Of a DNA stretch of 64,000 bases, positions 61,440 to 64,000 are shown one piece after another (position 1 is the first letter of the stretch; each line of letters opens with the position of its first letter). Both the position numbers and the translations under genes were made by a program. The stretch comes from Epiperipatus broadwayi. Taxonomy: Eukaryota; Onychophora; Udeonychophora; Euonychophora; Peripatidae. The DNA lies in NCBI GenBank assembly GCA_028023455.1, contig JAQFVV010006704.1, forward strand, positions 216,501 through 280,500, in the 5' to 3' direction. The notes under the pieces are model-generated. The model was not told where the DNA came from, made no database searches, and was given only the letters and a program-made list of their open reading frames with translations.

Positions 61440-64000
61440 TAGCACTTCTCAACCTTTTTGCCATGCAACCCAATAAACTTCATTTAAAAAGTTTTGTGGC
61501 CAAAATGTTTATTACATAAATTGTAATATAAAATAAAAGAGGTATTACACCAGCACGGTACTGTATATATGTCTATATTCGGATCAATTTGATAATATTT
61601 ATAATGAACAAATAATTTGTAAGTTAAAAGTTAAATTAAAGTTAAACTACATATTTTTAATTTAAAAGCTTAACACATTTTTATTACCAAAAAGAAAGTG
61701 TTTTCTTTTCAAATAAGGTTTTATTTATATATGAAATACAAGCAAAAATTACAAAAATAAATTGTTACATTGTACAGGCTTAAACCTACATTTATATATG
61801 TAATATATGCGGGATTCGAACTCAGACTTTCACATGACCCACTACTCTCAGTGCCATCTCATATTGCTGACCCACCTGATCACACACATGTATGAAATAC
61901 ATATATTGGTGATTAATTATCTTTTCAACATGTGTGTGATTAGGTGCATCAGCAATATGAGATGGCACTGAGAGTAGTGGGTCATGTGAAAGTCTGAGTT
62001 TGAATTCTGCAAAAATAAATTAAATAGAATTTTATTTAAGTTAAGTATGAAAAATTTTAAAAATAATCTACTTTGACTTATCAGTTCAATTTCAATATTG
62101 TTTGAAGTTACTGTAAAAAATTTGTAAAACTGCAGCAGTAACATATTTAAATAAAATTTGCTATTATATCATAAATTAATTTATTAATTTTAATTATATT
62201 TATTACAAACATATTTAGATTATGAACATACAATGCAAATTAATTATTTAATGGCTTTGTTGTTGTTGGCACTTCTCAATTAATTTACCAATTCTTGCTC
62301 CAATAGAATTAGTTAAAGCTAATCTCATTGTTGAACTAATGTCGAGTTGGTTTCTAAACTTATTTTTCATAACAATCATTGTTGAAAATCCACTTTCAGC
62401 CAAATAAGTTGTTGCAAATGGAAGTACCAATTTTATAGCCTTTTCACTAAGGACTGGATATTCATCCTGAACTTCTAACCAAAATTTAGCAAATTTTTCT
62501 GGTTTTCTTTAAACTTTAATTCTAAACTTTTGTCCACAAATAATTCTATTTTTTTTCTTCTGATAAACTTAAGTTATGTGAATAGTGTTGTTGGAAAGGA
62601 TTTAAGATACACATATTTTTGAAACAAATATCTTCCTTAGGTGGGTAGTGTTGAAAAAACTTTTTTTTTAATAAGTGATTCTGAATGATTTTACTTATAC
62701 CTGAAATTTCATCATGCATTATCATTTTATCCTTAACCATTTGTGAAAACAAAGGAAATGTGTCAAAACAATTGTTTCTTATTCTGTTAAACCAGAATTC
62801 ATTTTTTTTATAAATGCTTCCATTTTATTGTAACAAATAAAAAGATTTGTGTGACATCCTTGTAATGACAAAGTTAAATCATTTATTAATGAAAATATGT
62901 CAGCTAAATAGGCAACTTCGGAAAGCCACACATTACTTTTAAAATATTCAATGGATATTGTTAGCTTCTAATCATTAAGAAAGAAATATTTCAATTTCCA
63001 CACAAAGTTCAAATAATCTACTCAGAACTCTTCCTCTTGAAAGTCATCATATGTGGGAATGTAATAATAAATTTTTATGAGCTGAACCTATTTCATCACG
63101 CATTAATCGAAATAGACATGTGTTTAGTGCACTTTTTCAAATATAGTTCACTGTTTGTACACACTTATTTAAAATATCATGTAAATCTGCACATATATCT
63201 TTTGAAGTCAATTGTTCCTGATGAAGAAAACAATCTGGATGAGAAATTTTCTTTATGCATGTTATTAAACCCCTATGTTTTCCTGTCATTGCCATAGTTC
63301 CATCAGTACAAGTCCCTAAACATCTTTTCCAAGAAATGTTTTTGTTTGGAAATACAATTTTATTATCTTCAAAATTTCTTCTGATGTTGTTGAAGATTCT
63401 AATTTTAAACTGCATAGAAATTCTTTCTGAATATGTAAGATCAATATATCTTATATAAAATAATATTATTGCATCATTAGAAACATCTTCATCTAATTGA
63501 ATTGAATAATACTTGGATTTTTTTATATTTTCTATTAATTGAGATTCAACATCAACAGCCAAATTAATTACTCACTGACTTATGGTGTTATTTGATAAGG
63601 GAATGCTGTTTATTTTTTATTCAAATTCATTGCCAAATAATTCTTTGCAAATATTTTTCATGCATGGCTTTAGTAACATTTCCCCTATTGTATATGCCTT
63701 TTTGCATTTAGCAATGTAATAGGCTGCCAAATATGAACGTGTTAAAAGTTTTTTATCTGTAGAAACAAATTTTGTTAAATTATGTCTATTTGTTTTAAAT
63801 TCATCTCATTTTCTCAAAAAAAATCAACAGATTTATTTTTATATTGACAATGGTGTGTTTCTAAATGACTTAATAGTTTGTTACTTTTAAATGAAGAATT
63901 AGCCAAAGTAGATCCACAGACAACACATTGTGGTAGCTCTATTCCATTTTTTTTTATAAAAGTGAAACCATAATTAATATATTTTTCTTTATAATTATAA
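61440..64000 (-). pseudogene. Decayed hAT transposon (ZBED5/SCAND3-like transposase), cut by window edge
   Basis: The 3' end near 61440 reads AGCACTTCTCAACCTTTTT, like the CTTCTCAACC-type termini of this hAT group, with TTTTGTGGCCAAAATG just inside. The transposase reads right to left. A BED-type finger lies near 63840-63990 (YINYGFTFIKKNGIELPQC, VVCGSTLAN, SHLETHH). Further on are LTRSYLAAYYIAKCKKAYTI and IPLSNNTIS. A 141-aa open frame (63137-63562) has SIQLDEDVSN, CTDGTMAMTGKHRG (the conserved CTDG block with an acidic residue) and CFLHQEQLTSK. A C-terminal dimerisation block is at 62248-62430 (LPFATTYLAESGFS). In-frame stops (for example near 63810 and 63570-63620) and frameshifts show it is inactive. 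The N-terminus, 5' terminus and any target-site duplication lie beyond the window. Confidence 0.88.
61809..62010. mobile_element. Foldback element nested in the hAT 3' region
   Basis: Arms 61809-61891 and 61928-62010, about 83 bp each, are almost perfectly complementary around a 36-bp loop. Read outward from the centre, the right arm gives GATGGCACTGAGAG, then GTGAAAGTCTGAGTTTGAAT. The left arm read on the minus strand has GAGTTCGAATCCC, very close to a pol III B box. It is therefore probably two tRNA-like SINE heads in inverted orientation. A transcript would form a long double-stranded hairpin. Its position inside the hAT shows it inserted after the transposon. Confidence 0.75.

Noticed and set aside
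63037-63458. Plus-strand open frames opposite the hAT transposase
   Set aside because: They are shadows of the minus-strand transposase, which carries the family motifs.

Overview
The window looks like a gene-poor, very A+T-rich stretch of an animal (metazoan) genome. I found no intact host gene and nothing bacterial. Everything identifiable is a repeat or a mobile element: satellite DNA, non-LTR retrotransposons, tRNA-derived SINEs with poly(A) tails, a hAT transposon, a solo LTR, and degenerate TTAGGG-type hexamers. An invertebrate (perhaps a mollusc or other lophotrochozoan) is my guess; the sequence does not prove it.

Layout. 1-11354 is an unbroken satellite of 168-bp monomers, mixed into a rough four-monomer higher-order pattern. 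11355-21700 is mostly unassigned A+T-rich DNA with a direct duplication, a cluster of hairpins and a 5' fragment of an RTE-like LINE. 21700-27300 holds foldback elements, a G+C-richer island with three CTCF-like motifs, a SINE and the first hammerhead-bearing element. 27476-48845 is a LINE graveyard: four minus-strand RTE-like pieces (two of them probably halves of one copy split by about 5.2 kb) and one plus-strand LINE with an apurinic-type endonuclease. 49352-50553 is a terminal-inverted-repeat element enclosing telomere-like hexamers. 51400-54630 has a second SINE, two more hammerhead-type elements and a foldback. 54633-60165 is unassigned. A 594-bp solo LTR (60171-60764) and a decayed hAT transposase (61440 to the window end) finish the window.

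The most interesting content is a family of small non-autonomous elements carrying type I hammerhead-ribozyme motifs (26403-27311, 45679-46890, 52390-52775, 54062-54623). The best motif (26495-26556, minus strand) has the complete catalytic core, a 3-bp stem II, a two-part stem I with an internal loop, and a self-complementary stem III. One element is a tandem array with an exact 456-bp period, one hammerhead per unit, an inverted end and a perfect 15-bp target-site duplication. A second has 368 bp between successive cleavage sites and a 13-bp duplication. This matches what is known of Penelope-type retroelements and animal retrozymes, which spread through RNAs cut by hammerheads. All the families here also share a short hairpin (stem CTGAAC/GTTCAG) 130-165 nt upstream of the hammerhead. 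No reverse transcriptase that would mobilise them is visible in the window.
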